A program made the translations under genes and the position numbers. DNA of 64,000 bases from positions 48,101,385 through 48,165,384 of the forward strand of contig NC_088295.1 of the NCBI RefSeq assembly GCF_032854445.1, read 5' to 3'. Shown here piece after piece: positions 50,371-61,167 of this stretch (positions within the stretch are counted from its first letter, which is position 1; each line of letters opens with the position of its first letter). The notes beneath the pieces were generated by a model, which saw nothing but the letters and a program-made list of their open reading frames with translations, was not told where the DNA came from and did no database searches. This stretch comes from Liolophura sinensis. Its lineage: Eukaryota > Mollusca > Polyplacophora > Chitonida > Chitonidae.

Positions 50371-50665
50371 CAGCTGTGATGGCGTAGTGGTTAGAACGTC
50401 TACCTTGTAAACGGTTCATGTGACGTACATTCAGTTCCAAATCGAGTCATATCTGTACCTAAGACTTTAGCATCGGTAAACATGGCGCCTATCGTGGCGC
50501 TCAGAGGAATTGGCCAATCACTTGTCGAGACAGTATTGTGTGACTGAGTATGGCGTCGTCTGGACTTCGGCATGGCGTTCCTGTCAGCACTATAAATATG
50601 TCGACATTGGATCCAGCCTGTTATAAGGACACGCCGTATAGCCGTAATAATGCTGAAAGCGACAT
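50371..50665 (+). mobile_element. SINE-D copy 2, tRNA-headed
   Basis: The head has box A-like GATGGCGTAGTGGTTAGAAC and a weak box B (CAGTTCCAAATCG). The body includes GAGTATGGCGTCGTCTGGAC, GCACTATAAATATGTCGACA, TTGGATCCAGCCTGTTATAA and AATAATGCTGAAAGCGACAT. The end is uncertain. Confidence 0.6.
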
Positions 50666-50799
50666 GGACAGGACAAATAAAGAGAAGATCAGTGTCAAGA
50701 AGGCAGCTCCATGTCGCTCTACAGAATCCAGAGAGGGGTAAAGCAGGCAGGGCAATGTCAATTTGGTTTCAGTGGAGTATTCGCTTATATTTGCACCCC

Positions 50800-50840
50800 C
50801 ACCTCCCCCCCCCACACACACACACACACCCACACCCCTT
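50800..50840. repeat. Poly-C / (CA)n microsatellite
   Basis: CACCTCCCCCCCCCACACAC followed by further CA repeats and CACCC. A comparable C-run with (AC)n occurs at about 53710-53740. Confidence 0.9.
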
Positions 50841-50929
50841 CCTTCTTATTACATCTCGTGGCACAAGGTAAGGAGAACAACACAAACCGTATATAAGACT
50901 ATGACCTTCTTCCTGTAGATAGGCGGACA

Positions 50930-51010
50930 CAAGCAGGGTTACTAACTCGCATGACTCAGAGCTTCTAAAACATTCTGATTTCAAGATGTGTGATGAGGAC
51001 GTTGTGCTTG
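50930..51010 (+). repeat. Block shared with 49.04 kb
   Basis: GAGCTTCTAAAACATTCTGA and TTTCAAGATGTG match 49055-49090. Part of a dispersed repeat associated with SINE-D; boundaries unknown. Confidence 0.5.
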
Positions 51011-51676
51011 ATAATAGCGGTAATTTGACCATAGGTCAGTTTAATTCACAAATCTCTTTTGCTGCATTTTACTGCAATACGTTGACTAAATATGTTAACC
51101 CCCCACACTGACCCTCGCACACCCTCACCCCTTTCCCCTCCCCTCACTCCAACCCCACCCCTCTCATCCATAACCTCGTACGAAGGAGAGTTGATCATCA
51201 GATTGGGGGTACAGCATGAGACTATGCTATGACTAAGGACAATGCGTCTACAATTACTATAGTTCACGTACAGCTCTGCTCACATGTAACAAAGATATGT
51301 GACACATGGCATATAGCAACATAATGTCGGCCTTCGAACCATCGTGAAAAAGTGGGACAACTAGATGACAAAAGACACACATCACGTCAGTCAGATCAGT
51401 TGTATCAGTTAAATCATCTTTTTTAAATCCCCACGCAAAGCGCATTCCCATAATCCTCAAATAAGAACTGAATTCGCGAGATTTGCATGACAGGCGCAGA
51501 CGCGGCTTCGCGTTTAGAGGTATACATATGCATTACTAGATCACAAGCGTCAAACAACTCCGTCGATCAGTGTCACTTTAGCTACTATAGCCAAAAGACT
51601 TGGATCAGATCATTGATAAACTCTACATTCCGTTCTACTGAGCGAATATCATTAGTCAGCAAGCTACAAACGGAAC

Positions 51677-53583
51677 ATGGTAAGTCTTTGTAAACGTACG
51701 AGTCATTAGTTGCTTATTTTCATATTTATGCTATATTTTATCTTTATGATGTGCTTTTCATTTCTAACATGGGGAACATCTGAGGTCTAAATTTAGCAGA
51801 GTGGAGTGCAGTTTCAAAAAAATTACCGTTACGATACATATACTGGCAAGTTCTTACATGAAGTATAATTTGGCAGTATAGCTAAATAAAGTTATAATTT
51901 AGGGCCTACAACGGTGACCTAAGTGTATGAGGGTGGTTGGTCAACAGACGGGTGTACATGTGGAAATGACTGTCTATAGCTTGAAAGTGGAGTAATTATT
52001 TAATTATTTGATTGGTGTTTTAAGCCGTACTCAAGAATATTTCACTTATACGACGGCGGCCAGCATTATGGTGCGAGAAAACTGGGTAGAGTCCGGGGAA
52101 TCCCACGACCATCCCCAGGTTGTTGACAGAACTTCCCACATACTGCCAGAGAGGAAGCTTACATGAGCTGGACTTGAACTCACGGCGACCATACTGATGA
52201 GAAGCGCCTGAGTCATTTTAACTTGATTAACTCGAAAGCAAGAAATATAGTTTGTTCATGGACGAATATAGTGACTACTAGCCTGCTCAAAACTGCCTGT
52301 ACAGTTTGTCTATTGCCGGTATATAGTTACGACTGACTAGCTCAAAACTGGATCACAGTTTGCATATGGGCGGTATAGTTACGACTAGTGAGCACAAAAG
52401 TGGTGTATAGTTTGTTCATGGACGTTATATAGTTACGACTTGCTTACTAAATAGTGGAGTACAGTTTGTTTGTGAACGGTATGTAGTTAGGACTGGCTAA
52501 CTCAGAAGCGGAGCAATTTGTCGATGGGCGGTCAAAAATAGAGTACAGTTTGTCTATGGACGGTATATTTACGACTGGCTAGCTCAGAAGCAGAGCAATT
52601 TGTCTATGAGCTTTAAATAGTTACGACTTACTAGCTCAAAAATAGAGCACTGTTTGTCTATTGACGGTATGGGTATGAATGGCCAGCTCAAAGATGGAGT
52701 ACAGTTTGTTTATGGGCGGGTATAGTTACAACAGGCGAATTCAAAAGTCGAGTACAGTTTGTCTATGGACGCTCTAGTTACGACCGGCCAGCTTAAAAGT
52801 GGAGTATAGTTTGTCTGTGGACGGTATATAGTTATGACTGGTCAACTCAAAAGTAAAGCAGTTTGTCTATGGACGGGTATCGTTACGAGTGATTTTCTCA
52901 GAAGTGGAGGTATAATTTTTGTCTACAGAAATGTATTGGTTTCACTAGTACGCTATGATTAGCTGGAAAGTGGACTGTAATTAATCTATAAAATGGCATA
53001 GTTACTGCTGGCTGGCTGGAAAGTGGACTGTAATTAAGCTGTAAAATGGTGTAGTTACTGCTTATTGGCTGGAAATAGGACTATATTATTTTGTTTGTAG
53101 TTTGTCTATGAAAGGACAGTTATGACTGCATGGTACGTGTAAGCTGGAACGTGGGGGTTAGATTTTTAGGGAATAGAGGGATTTAGTTATAGCTGTTATA
53201 TTACTTATAGCCTGTTCATTGTTGAATTCATGTTTCATAAAAAATTTTACCATTCTGTTAGCAATGCTCGCATCATTGACTTCCCGAACTGACAAATTCT
53301 GTCCATAAAAAAACGTTGTATCCTATTACAGATTTCGTCAGCAAACACAGTGGTGTTCTTTGCAGTTGCTCTCACTATACTACACTGCGTGGAGCTGCAG
53401 GGGATTTTCGTTCCTGATCGCAATCCGGGTGATAGATATTTCCGTTTTGTCTACTCGCTGCCAGAACTTTACCGAAATGCCACGGTTGGACCGGACGTGT
53501 GGCGGTGGCTGGCGGACAGATATGGAGCGGCCCATTTAACACGAGGCGGGGTCAGACTAGCACGTATCCTTTATTCTAGTTAA
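51677..53583 (+). CDS. Small secreted protein, two exons (unidentified)
   Basis: Gene model: exon 1 ends with the start codon (ATG 51677-51679, context GGAACATGG, A at -3) directly followed by donor GTAAGT; acceptor TCCTATTACAG ends at 53331; exon 2 is 53332-53583 (TAA). The join is phase 0 and gives 84 residues. Residues 1-25 form a typical signal peptide (hydrophobic core VVFFAVALTILH, likely cut after ELQG). The mature part has no Cys and is Arg- and aromatic-rich (DRYFRFVYSLPELYRNATVG at about 35-54, VWRWLADRYG at 57-66), with one sequon (NAT, 50-52) and no dibasic sites, so it does not look like a standard neuropeptide precursor. Third codon positions are GC-rich, unlike the flanks, supporting coding. 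A weak donor (GTATCC) near 53565 leaves open that the protein continues in another exon. No family recognised. Confidence 0.55.
51997..52205 (-). mobile_element. SINE-A copy, in intron 1 of the small secreted-protein gene
   Basis: Tail TTAATTATTTGATTGGTGTT; body CCGTACTCAAGAATATTTCA, CTTATACGACGGCGGCCAGC and ATGGTGCGAGAAAACTGGGT; ends CTTGAACTCACGGCGACC. The head is mostly missing. It sits immediately before the minisatellite. Confidence 0.92.
52244..53135. repeat. Degenerate minisatellite, about 16 units of 50-58 bp
   Basis: Repeated module: GTACAGTTTGTCTATGGACG, then GTATATAGTTACGACTGGCT, then AGCTCAAAAGTGGA. Units vary in length through small deletions; the last few (from about 52950) form a subfamily with GCTGGAAAGTGGACTGTAAT. 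It occupies most of the proposed intron and ends about 200 bp before exon 2. Confidence 0.9.
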
Positions 53584-53858
53584 TATCACATATTATCATT
53601 TTCATGTCTGTGATGAGCTCTTGTCCTTTGAGATCATTTACACCGTATCACCTTCCGTTATCTATATCAGGTTGCGGTGAACCACTTCCTAGAAGGCCAT
53701 TCTAATCCTGCCCCCCCCCCCCCACCCTACACACACACACTTCACTATGGATGGGGCCGTTTAACAACTGTAGAAATTAGCATTTCATGCCACTGTAATC
53801 TAATATTTGCAAGACTGGGGTTTCTTTCAAAACCTCGTCAAAATTTCTAGAAAGGTCT

Positions 53859-53998
53859 GGGCCCAGTTTCACAAAGATGTCGTACATGTAGGATAATCGC
53901 ACATGCAGGACAATAGTACGGTAATAATGACTTACAAAATACAGTACGACAAATGTACGATAAAAAGATGTCGCCCGCCGCTTTGTGAAACTTAGCCC
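53859..53998. repeat. MITE-like element with 18-bp inverted repeats
   Basis: Left GGGCCCAGTTTCACAAAG (53859-53876) and right CTTTGTGAAACTTAGCCC (53981-53998) are complementary apart from two positions. The 104-bp interior is rich in TACGA/TCGTA-type motifs and non-coding. GGAATGGGCCCAGG near 57755 may be a lone end of a relative. Confidence 0.75.
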
Positions 53999-54324
53999 TG
54001 CATGTTTTCTGCTTTACCCGTCAGTCTCACCGTTTAATGCGACTAAATTATCTCAAAATTAATTTAAATTGTAAAAACATTCCATTATACCTTCTGCTCT
54101 TTATTATATTAAAAATAATGACAAAACAAGAAGCTGTCGGTAAACATTAAACCTCGTGGCTTGATCTGTATGGGGAGATTCCTAAGAAGACTTTCAAATT
54201 AGAAGCATTGTTGTTATCATTACTGAATTATTAAATTAATCGTCTTTAGATTGTTTTATAAATATTAGATGGTGCACATGCTACAGTGGAGTACAATGAC
54301 CTTGAAGCCTCTGGCCAAAGCCAT

Positions 54325-54385
54325 CACTGTGAGTTGGAGTCATGCAAGCTTATGCTGGCTTCCTCTCCAGTCATACGTGTATAGG
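54325..54385 (+). mobile_element. SINE-A fragment (head/body junction)
   Basis: CTGTGAGTTGGAGTCATGCA then CTTATGCTGGCTTCCTCTCC matches the SINE-A stretch around box B. Confidence 0.6.
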
Positions 54386-54396
54386 TGCGTGTATAC

Positions 54397-54452
54397 TTGT
54401 TTTAGGTCGTACTGAACAATTTTGCAGTAATATGACTATGAGGACGAAGAGT
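54397..54452 (-). mobile_element. SINE-B tail fragment, diverged
   Basis: GGTCGTACTGAACAATTTTG, CAGTAATATGACTATGAGGA and CGAAGAG parallel the SINE-B tail complement. It directly follows the SINE-A fragment. Confidence 0.6.
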
Positions 54453-55056
54453 CGTCAGGTGTACTGTGTCCTCTGGTGTCTCTTGTGTCCTCTTGTGGCA
54501 CGGCGAGTCGTGTATTTTATAAATATTTTATATTAGTATGTTATCATGTTACAAACACACTGGAAAAGGCCTTAATCCATCTTCAGCCAACAATTCACAT
54601 GTGTGTGCCGAGAGGAATGGATGGTGCAGAGAAGAATGCCGCCAAACCGAGGTCATAGCCTGGAAATATAAAGATATATGTGGGAAATTTTATTGTTGCC
54701 TTCCCGTTATATATACGATATAATCCAACTGAGAAGATGTAAATGTGACCTGGATATATGAGAGAGTGCGCATGACCGCATATTGGCTTTTTGTAGTCAG
54801 TTGTGTGTGTTCCTTTCATCTTGGCTCCACGCACTGGCCGTTTACTTAAATTACGAGTTCACAAGAGACCACTTATAGGCCTTCATGTAATTTTTAAGCA
54901 GTGACACAACATTCAAGTTCTTGATGAACTAAACTACAGTGTGGGCCTATTTGGAGTTGTACAAAGAGAGGTTCATATCGCTATAAAACCGCACCTTTCC
55001 TGCTGTATGGCGCACACCTTTTTTTTTCCTTTGCTGCGGGCCTTGCCAAGCTTATT

Positions 55057-55232
55057 TCTTCATGCTGGCTTCCTCTCCGGCCGTAAGTGGAAAGGTCTGC
55101 AGCAACCTCCGGATGGTCGTGGGTTTCCCACGGGCTCTGTCCGGTTTCCGCCCACCATAATGCTGGACCCCATCGTATATGTGAAATATTCACGGCGTAA
55201 AACACCAATCAAATAAATAATTAAATAAATCA
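55057..55232 (+). mobile_element. SINE-A copy, 5'-truncated
   Basis: From ATGCTGGCTTCCTCTCCGGC through GGATGGTCGTGGGTTTCCCA and TTTCCGCCCACCATAATGCT to CGGCGTAAAACACCAATCAA and AAATAAATAATTAAATAAAT. The TTGAGTA block is lost. Confidence 0.92.
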
Positions 55233-55352
55233 TTTAACGTCATAGGTGTTTAAAGAAATTCTCTAGAAGGTGTCGACAATCCTATAGTTATTACAGGCCA
55301 AGGTCCAGAGACCGCCTATTCCTGGCAGTAAATCCTTTACCGGCTTCCAGAG

Positions 55353-55400
55353 TCAGACCAGCAAGGCAAAGAAAAGTATTTGTAAGTGTTTTATATGAAT
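55353..55400 (+). repeat. Short dispersed repeat, copy 1
   Basis: GACCAGCAAGGCAAAGAAAA, then GTATTTGTAAGTGTTTTATA, then TGAATGT recurs at 59951-59988 with a 10-bp gap. Function unknown. Confidence 0.55.
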
Positions 55401-56255
55401 GTAAGGTATTACATATGGATAACCCGGACTTGACTCTGGAGCCATGCTCTTATCTTTTTCCACGAAATGTTGTATACTTGCCTGAGGCGTGGTCGAGAGA
55501 TGATGTTATCAAGCTTTTCTCTGAACATTTGATTTCAAATTAAATTTCGTTTAATTACCGATGCGTTTTTGTCGGCGTTTATTTGTCTGTTTGCCTACCC
55601 CTTCGAGAATTATACTTATGTACAAAACAATTGCACATATACTCAGTTTTTTTGGTACAATCATTTGTACTTTATTTCTTCTAAAATTCTACAATAACCT
55701 TTGAATTTACATATTTGAAAAATAATTTGACATGTGTACAAGTTTTTTTTGCGCATATAAATAATTCGAGAATAGACATGAAAACAGCTTTCCATGGAAT
55801 GCGAAAAATTGACTGAAATTTGTGGACGGATTTGGATGAAATTTAGAGCACAAAAAAGTTCCACTCACTGTTGGTGGCGACAATGATATGGACTGAGATC
55901 ATTTTAATCGATTCCTAATTAATCATAGCAAAAAACCACACAATGTCTGTAATGGGTGAGGGGGGAGGTTGTACCGGTATACTTAGTTCTGGGAGGTCTG
56001 CGCTCTCGGAGTTGCTCTGGGTTTTGGCAAGGTCTTGTTTGGCACTTGTTTTGTTAAATCAATGCTGAATCTGCATGAATTCCATGTGGCCAGAATGACT
56101 ACATGAGAGCTTCTGATGCCCTATATGGTTTTTCTACTCGCAAACTGGTACGTCTGTATATACATGTGTTAATGGTTTACATGTATTGAATGTGAACAGT
56201 CCGCTTCAATAACGACAGGCCTTGAGCACAATCTTGAGACATGCCATACACTTAA

Positions 56256-56420
56256 GGTTTCCTCCGTGCACACTGGTTTCTTCCGTACACTCCGGTTTCC
56301 TCCATGCACACTGGTTTCCTCTGTGTACACCGGTTTCCTCCTAACAAAAAGCTCTTCGCCGTGATGTAAGTGAGGAAATTCTTGACCACCGTTCAACAAC
56401 AACCAAATAAATGAAAAAAT
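56256..56420 (+). mobile_element. SINE-A tail with internal 19-bp amplification
   Basis: Five tandem 19-bp units (56256, 56275, 56294, 56313, 56332) of the type GGTTTCCTCCGTGCACACT, then a diverged SINE-A end (GCCGTGATGTAAGTGAGGAA, ATTCTTGACCACCGTTCAAC, CAAATAAATG). The unit corresponds to the GGTTTCCTCCCACC box that normally occurs once in the family. Confidence 0.75.
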
Positions 56421-56429
56421 ACTAAGCCC

Positions 56430-56990
56430 GCGGTCGAATGGCTAAGGATCTTGCCTTTTAATAACGTGCTCGACGTTGATCTCTGGCGTGGTCTTACTTG
56501 AAGTTTAGTTAAAACCATTTGAATGGATAAATGAATGATTATGGCTTAACGCCTCATCGGCCATATTTCAACCATATCGTGGCGAAAAACCACTTGAAGA
56601 ACAAAAAATAAATAAATAAATAAAAAATAAATATGTATTAAGGTACCAGATCGGCTTAAGCGCTAAAAAAGAGGCATGTCAGACTGTTTATATCAGTTCG
56701 CCATGAGGTGAATTATGTGGCTATTTTTTCTGTCTGTCTCTCCGCCCACATCCGTAACCAGGCTCCATCTCCAGATGTTTTATATGTGCAGTATTAATTC
56801 TTGGAGGATGCATAGTAAAAGAAGAGATGATGGGGTTACAATAGTAACAAAATTGCCAATTCCCAACTGTCAACTGTATAGATATGTAGGACTTCGTGTT
56901 CGGGACAACAACAATTGTTCTGCATGTGCTGTTTTGGTTGTTAGTGGAGACATGTTTACAATCTGTTTGCCATCACGATTTAAATCAACG
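56430..56990. other. Intergenic, no gene recognised
   Basis: Includes a box A-like string GCGGTCGAATGGCTAAGG at 56432-56449 and an AAAT-rich patch near 56605-56630. No gene was seen. Confidence 0.4.
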
Positions 56991-56997
56991 TCACAAG

Positions 56998-57545
56998 TTT
57001 CTACAGCCCAAACTGATGTGTCAAGGATATTACACCCAACGCCTTCACTCTGAGCTTCTTAAGTTTTACAATGAGTACAATTCTCATGTAAAAGTAAATA
57101 AAGACAGACGATTCAGAATCTTTGGCACTTTGTGTCTACTTCCGGTTAACCTGTTGGCTAGGGGCTTGATAGTCATCGCGTCAAACTAGTTAGCTATATA
57201 TGAACAGATGTAGTCAGAAGACAACTGAGATATATATTTTGATTATCGACAACTTATATTCTAGCATGGTACGCGATTTGAGTACTGATTTCATTCAGTC
57301 GCCTACGACATTCCATACGTCTTTCCAACATTACAGAAAATTGCTTCTCTTTGCATGAATTCATCTTAAAAAGAACTATTCATTTTTAGTTCTTTGGTGG
57401 TTTGAGATGAAAGTTTTATTGGGAATTGAACTTGTGATTATACTGACCCCAACCGGCCATTTTGGTTGACGGTTCGTATACGAATGTCTATTTCGAAGCA
57501 TAGATTCCTCTGTTTGACATTTAATTGTACGAAAAAATAAATAAA
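56998..57545 (+). mobile_element. Retroelement 3' remnant, same family as 42.6 kb
   Basis: 56998-57090 encodes LQPKLMCQGYYTQRLHSELL and KFYNEY, resembling the C-terminal end of the same reverse-transcriptase type. From about 57305 to 57545 the sequence aligns with 42945-43248 (CTCTTTGCATGA, TTCTTTGGTGGTT, ATACGAATGTCTATTTCGAA). It ends in AAATAAATAAATGAAA. The intervening coding region is decayed. Confidence 0.65.
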
Positions 57546-57559
57546 TGAAACCTAATTCG

Positions 57560-59680
57560 TCTTCAGCAACCCAAACTACAGCTGATTAAGTTTTGTTTTA
57601 AGCTTTATACTGCTTAGGTTTTGGTGCTGAAAGTTGAAATTTGGATACATTTGATAATATTGATGAGGGGGACAAAATTTTGATCTCTATGGCTGAAAAA
57701 ATGCTGTAAAATCGTCTTTCAAAATTTTGACTTAAGTCATAAATGGCTTCGTGGAATGGGCCCAGGTCATTTTGTGATATAATCGACCAGATGCGAGCTT
57801 CAGCAGTTTTTGTTCGATTTGAATAGTTTTTTCAAAGTATGTATCCCCATTACATGTGCACATGTTTTATTATCAAATTTTAAGGTAATAGTTAGCAATT
57901 GTGGGGAGGAAAAAATTGTCTAGATTTTCTTACTTGTCCAATATGGCAGCCAAGTTTATAACCAGTGCATAACAATTAATAGACAGTTCTGAAACTCAGG
58001 CTATTTGGTGATGAGCAGCATAAAACGTTATTAGTTTTCACTTGCGGTTTTCTAGAAAAATGACAAAAAATTCAGAAAAGAAATGAGACTTGTGTGTAGG
58101 CTTCTAGCTTTCAGTTTGGGAGCCTAATAACAAAACTTTAATATGAAACGCTTGGGGGTTGAATGATTTTGACTGTAAGCCATTGTAATAATATAATAGC
58201 ATTACACATACCAATTTACGTATTTGTCTTTACCTCCGAATTGAAGAGTGTTAGGACATGCACTGACTTGATAATACTACCTCAGACTTCTTAGGTTGGT
58301 TGTACACTATAAATGTCTGTGATGTTATTTTTCGCTTAGTTCAAAATATATCAGAATTCTGTCCCTCTTTAGAGAGGGAGATGATCCAAGCGCTGGAACA
58401 CAGTATACCCTGAACTGTGTACTGTAACCGTGCGTTAAACGAGCGCATAGATATTTCTTACTATTTAAGTAGTAAATTTTTCAACTTCAGTACAAGACAT
58501 AGATACATATCCCCAAACTTTGACCATGAATATTGTCATACCACCACGATCAGCTTCAACATTCAACCATATATCATAGACATTGTTTGTAAGGGTTATG
58601 GAATTCTTTCTTCTAAAGGACATTTAGTTTTGTTGGCCATTTTAGGGAGCTGGCTTATGTTTTCAGTTAAGGACAAGCAGAGGCACCCTTTGTCTTATCG
58701 ATAAGCACGCCTCTGGATAGGGGAACCAGAAGGAAAGAGGTACAGTATTGTCATTTACGTACTGGTGAACCCTACCCGCAACAATCTGTTACTTCAGGCA
58801 GGACTGATAACATCACCGGTCTGTATAACTGTACTGTATGAATCGCTATCACTGGATTGTCCTTCGATAAGTCACCCTTCAATAAAGACATATGTCTGTT
58901 TGACCAGTGTACCTTTTATACATCTTTGAATGTCTTCTAAGCAGCTATATAAAAAGCAGGCTGACAGATGACGGTAAATACCTACATGTAGTCTTACTTT
59001 CTGTAGAAAATGTAGCACCATCTGTAATAAACTAGCTGAAAATATCTGCGGGGCTCAAAATCAGCAAAATGGCTTTATATAGTGCTTAATAGAGCTTTTT
59101 TTTAAGAAAACAGCTGATATTCACATACACTGTAAGTACTAAATCGTTGTACTTTGTTCTCTACATAAAACGTTTAGGAATCGCTGACCCGTTTGACCGT
59201 CATACTAGAAATATATCTAGATCCTTTAAGAAACTTTTCCAGAACCGTTTCTACGATTGCCTTGATAATTTTATACGTATGCACACACCTTACGGTGCCG
59301 TAAAGTTTGCAAATTTTATTACAATCTGGAAAACTGTGGAAGTTTCATCACAACTGATTTTTAATTTTAAGATGAAAAATATGCACTTGGATCTTGTTTG
59401 GCGTGCTGAGAACAAAGCTAGTTTTATATTTTTCCAATAATGTACAGTTTTCCTGTGAAATGCAATTAAATTTTGAAATTGTGTGCGCTTTGCATTTTTG
59501 AAGGTCACCTGACTCTTAAGTAGAAAGTGAGTGACAATAAAAAAATTCGTATGGTGTTTTCTTCACCTGGAAATTGTGCAACTCTGATCATACCTTAAGA
59601 CCATATGTCGGTCAAAAGATAGCAAAGTGAATATTACCACCCATACTATAAATACGTACATTTAAGTGTACTGTTCAATG
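57560..59680. other. Intergenic, no gene recognised
   Basis: About 2.1 kb. Frames at 58417-58704 and 59147-59440 have no family-like motif. No tandem repeat was seen. Confidence 0.45.
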
Positions 59681-59685
59681 CATGG

Positions 59686-59831
59686 ACCGGGGGTAAGGCA
59701 TGGTAACCCAGGACAGTCCGCAGGTTGCTGATAGATCGTCCCAGGTACGAACGGAATGAGCTGGTCTTGAACTTACAGCGTTAGTGAGAGGCTCCTGAGT
59801 TAATGTGTTTCTTTAGCCACTGAGGCCTCTC
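59686..59831 (-). mobile_element. SINE-A copy, diverged, with head
   Basis: Body GGTAACCCAGGACAGTCCGC and AGGTTGCTGATAG; head GTTAGTGAGAGGCTCCTGAG, then CTTTAGCCACTGAGGCCTC. The 3' half is gone. It lies just before the (TA)n tract. Confidence 0.7.
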
Positions 59832-59857
59832 ATGAATTCAGTTCTCTGTGACAATTG

Positions 59858-59858
<1 letters not shown>

Positions 59859-59946
<88 letters not shown>
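59859..59946. repeat. (TA)44 microsatellite
   Basis: 88 bp of uninterrupted TA. It is self-complementary and could extrude as a cruciform. Open frames through it (YIYIYI repeats on both strands) are artefacts. Confidence 0.98.
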
Positions 59947-59949
<3 letters not shown>

Positions 59950-59950
59950 G

Positions 59951-59988
59951 GACCAACAAGGCAGAGAAAAGTATTTTATGTGAATGTC
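59951..59988 (+). repeat. Short dispersed repeat, copy 2
   Basis: GACCAACAAGGCAGAGAAAA followed by GTATTTTATGTGAATGT matches 55353-55400. Confidence 0.55.
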
Positions 59989-60187
59989 TTGGAAATCGGA
60001 CTTATTATCATCCACATTATCGCTGTCTCTAAATACGCTAGATATATCAAGGGATTTTTTCTGTTAATCTTGCGAATATATCTTGCAGTACATAATACTA
60101 GACGTTCAATACAGAATACTGATTGGAGGAAAGTTGATTATCCACTCTGCTACACGTCTACTCTAGAAATGACGCCTCAGTGCACGC

Positions 60188-60400
60188 CCGTATCAGTATA
60201 ATGGCTCGGGCGGGGCGGCTTACTTGCCTTCGGTAAGTCGTCTCTGTGAAGCAGCACTAGATAAACGAGCGGTGGAAATCCGTCCTACTACAAGGAGGCA
60301 CATTACACGTACATGCACCCTAAGGATTCCTTCGTCGTCAAATGACTGAAAAAATTGTTGAGTACGACGTTAAACCCCAAGCACTCACTCACTCACTCAG
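60188..60400 (+). mobile_element. SINE-B copy, 5'-truncated, with target-site duplication
   Basis: Begins inside the body (CCGTATCAGTATAATGGCTC) and runs through TTACTTGCCTTCGGTAAGTC and TTCCTTCGTCGTCAAATGAC to GAGTACGACGTTAAACCCCA and a (CTCA)n tail. The 12-bp flank CTCAGTGCACGC recurs at 60176-60187 and 60396-60407, so truncation happened during insertion, as with LINE-type reverse transcription. Confidence 0.95.
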
Positions 60401-61167
60401 TGCACGCTTTATGATAGCCCTCAAACAGTCATCATGTCCATTTTTTCGGCATATATCAAAGACGTTCTGCTGCAAATATCAAACCTTTCACAGACTGAAC
60501 AGAAAAAAAGTTGATTTTCCAGTTTGCTAAGTGTGTACTCGTTTGAGACCTCAGTACTTGTTTACTTACCACGCATCCGTTTCGCAAGCATTATTAATTG
60601 CACGTTCAACCTTTGTGTATCGTGTTTCTTGTGTGCGTCGAGTATAATAAGGGTGCCAATTTCAGCTTAACCCGATGGCGTAGCTTTTTTCCAAAGAAAC
60701 CATTATGTCTTGAATTCAAAATGTTATGGCGACATTTGCACCGGCACCCATACAGCCCAGCAGGATATGGACCGTTTTGAGGGTATAAATACCAACTCAC
60801 TCACACAAGAATCGTATGTGAGACCCGGAAGACTCTTGGTGGCGCTTTGAGACGAAATCTCCATACAATTTGTAATCTCAGCACAAGTGCAGGTAAATGT
60901 GACTGTCGTTTTTTCTATACTTTCTAATCAAGGTGTACTGATTTCAAACACAGGCGGTTAGTAACAGGTTTTATGATGCGACAAGTGTTAAAAACACAAC
61001 AGGCCCTCGGATGGTATATTTAGACCTTATATTCATAGCATAAGTCAAACAGTTAAGCTATGTCTTAATTTTGCATTTTCCGCTTTATCTAATGTTATGA
61101 ATTTTTTGTGTACGAAGACATATTCCAGTTACGTCTATAATATGCCTAGCTACGAGTTTAGTTAGCT

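Noticed and set aside
51487-51693. 68-codon frame overlapping exon 1 of the small secreted-protein gene
   Set aside because: It is in a different frame from the ATG at the exon end and reads through a strong donor; more likely 5'UTR.
53350-53583. Start of the small secreted protein at 53350
   Set aside because: That codon is GTG, not ATG; the spliced ATG from 51677 gives a proper start.
59830-60201. Tyr-Ile repeat proteins across 59.86-59.95 kb
   Set aside because: Translation of the (TA)n microsatellite.
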